This document shows positions 5,764-6,565 of a DNA stretch of 6,565 nucleotides, in pieces. The DNA comes from a bacterium. Lineage in GTDB: Bacteria; Fidelibacterota; Marinisomatia; Marinisomatales; JAHJCW01. The stretch is from positions 1-6,565 of the forward strand of contig JAUXHY010000076.1 of the NCBI GenBank assembly GCA_030621275.1, in the 5' to 3' direction. The translations under genes and the position numbers were made by a program. The notes beneath the pieces are model-generated. The model made no database searches. It saw only the letters and a program-made list of their open reading frames with translations, and was not told where the DNA came from. How positions within the stretch are numbered: the stretch's first letter is position 1; every line of letters starts with the position of its first letter.

Positions 5764-6565
5764 ATGGACAACTTTTTTACAAAATACAAAAAACTTCGAG
5801 AAGACCAAAAAATTGATCTTACTGATATTGAAAATCGAACAAAGATAAACATCAAATATTTAAAAGCTTTAGAAGCTGGTAATTTTGATTTAACACAGGA
5901 ACCTTATACAAGGTTATTTTTACGCGCTTATATTAATGAAATTGGCGCTGACCCTGATGTAGCAATAAGTGAACTTTCTGAATATCTATTAAAAAAAGAT
6001 AGTTCCAAATCTGAAGAAACTGTAAAGACTGAGCAAGGGAAAAATACATTTGGAGAGACAAAAATGGATATCTCAATTCCATCTGAGAAAAAAAGCACAG
6101 ATTTTCAAGACATTTCTTTAGTGATAGATAAAAAGAAAGAAAATAAACGAACTAATATTCCTCCAAATTTAATTAAAGGAGTTCTCTTTCTTGTATTTTG
6201 GGTAATAATTATAGTCGTAATTCGAAATATCACACTTGAAACCAAAAATGAAATCCCAAATGCATTAAATAGCCAAATGGATGACAATAATATAAGCTTT
6301 ACAAACTTTCAACAAATACAATCAGATTTTCTTGAGATAAGCTCCCTACAGACTGCAATTGAACAATCACTTCCATTAATTATTAAAATTGTTTCAAAAA
6401 ATGCATTGGGGCTTATTTCTAAACAAGATTTATTAGAAATAAAACCATTTTCAATCACTGCAGGAGATCAAAAAACATTCTCATTTGACACAAATCTTGA
6501 TATATTACTAAATCACTCTGAAGGAGTTACCGTATTCATAAATGGAGACGCAATTCAAGATATTA
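5764..6565 (+). CDS. RodZ-like HTH membrane protein, C-terminus cut by the window
   Basis: RodZ-type proteins link MreB in the cytoplasm to the wall-synthesis machinery and help set cell shape. The 267 codons seen start with ATG at 5764 and stay open to the window end. Residues about 4-70 form an HTH_25 (Xre-like) domain: KKLREDQKIDLTDIENRTKI, then YLKALEAGNFDLTQEPYTRLFLRAYINEIGADPD, matching RodZ family positions. A charged linker (about 75-133) is followed by one membrane helix (136-153, LIKGVLFLVFWVIIIVVI). The outer part (about 195-267) resembles DUF4115, with LPLIIKIVSKNALGLIS, FSITAGDQKTFSF and a closing VTVFINGDAI. This fits the family's short RodZ-like variants. No SD is visible. The homology is domain-level, so a role in cell shape is inferred and a different HTH-membrane regulator is possible. 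Confidence 0.88.
   Translation, partial: MDNFFTKYKKLREDQKIDLTDIENRTKINIKYLKALEAGNFDLTQEPYTRLFLRAYINEIGADPDVAISELSEYLLKKDSSKSEETVKTEQGKNTFGETKMDISIPSEKKSTDFQDISLVIDKKKENKRTNIPPNLIKGVLFLVFWVIIIVVIRNITLETKNEIPNALNSQMDDNNISFTNFQQIQSDFLEISSLQTAIEQSLPLIIKIVSKNALGLISKQDLLEIKPFSITAGDQKTFSFDTNLDILLNHSEGVTVFINGDAIQDI

Noticed and set aside
6105..6287. Minus-strand open frame inside the RodZ-like gene
   Set aside because: It is opposite the linker and membrane segment of the RodZ-like protein, whose frame is unbroken.

Overview
The window looks like chromosomal DNA of an AT-rich bacterium of the Bacteroidota/Chlorobiota/Ignavibacteriota kind. The clues are a ribosomal protein S16 with a long charged tail, a secreted plant-type leucine-rich-repeat (LRR) protein that ends in a FlgD-like/type IX-secretion-like domain, and weak or absent Shine-Dalgarno (SD) sequences on two of the genes. 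Strong SDs on rpsP, khpA and the gene at 3164 argue against a typical Bacteroidia member and favour an Ignavibacteria-like lineage. The species cannot be fixed from this sequence.

Left half (1-3016, minus strand): a tightly packed translation and protein-targeting operon, read from right to left. It runs ffh (SRP GTPase), rpsP (ribosomal protein S16 with a tail of about 170-190 residues), khpA (KH-domain RNA-binding protein), rimM (16S rRNA processing factor), and then probably the first nine codons of trmD at the window edge. Gaps are 5 to 22 bases, and one putative start overlaps a stop. The products act together: S16 and RimM in 30S assembly, KhpA as an RNA chaperone, TrmD in tRNA m1G37 methylation, and Ffh in co-translational membrane targeting.

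Middle (3017-3163): a 147-base AT-rich divergent spacer with a candidate promoter for ffh and a clear SD for the rightward gene.

Right half (3164-6565, plus strand): first a 201-residue exported protein of unknown function with one TPR-like helix pair. Next is a 630-residue exported LRR protein made of an N-cap, about 13 plant-type LRRs, an Ig-like/ASH-like domain and a FlgD-like C-terminal domain. Last is a RodZ-like protein (HTH, one membrane segment, DUF4115-like extracytoplasmic domain), cut off by the window end. All three concern the envelope or cell surface, but nothing in the sequence proves that they work together.

No tRNA, rRNA, CRISPR array, insertion sequence or intact mobile element was seen, and no gene-free stretch exceeds 300 bases. 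The least-described items are the unknown exported protein, the LRR surface protein and the S16 tail.
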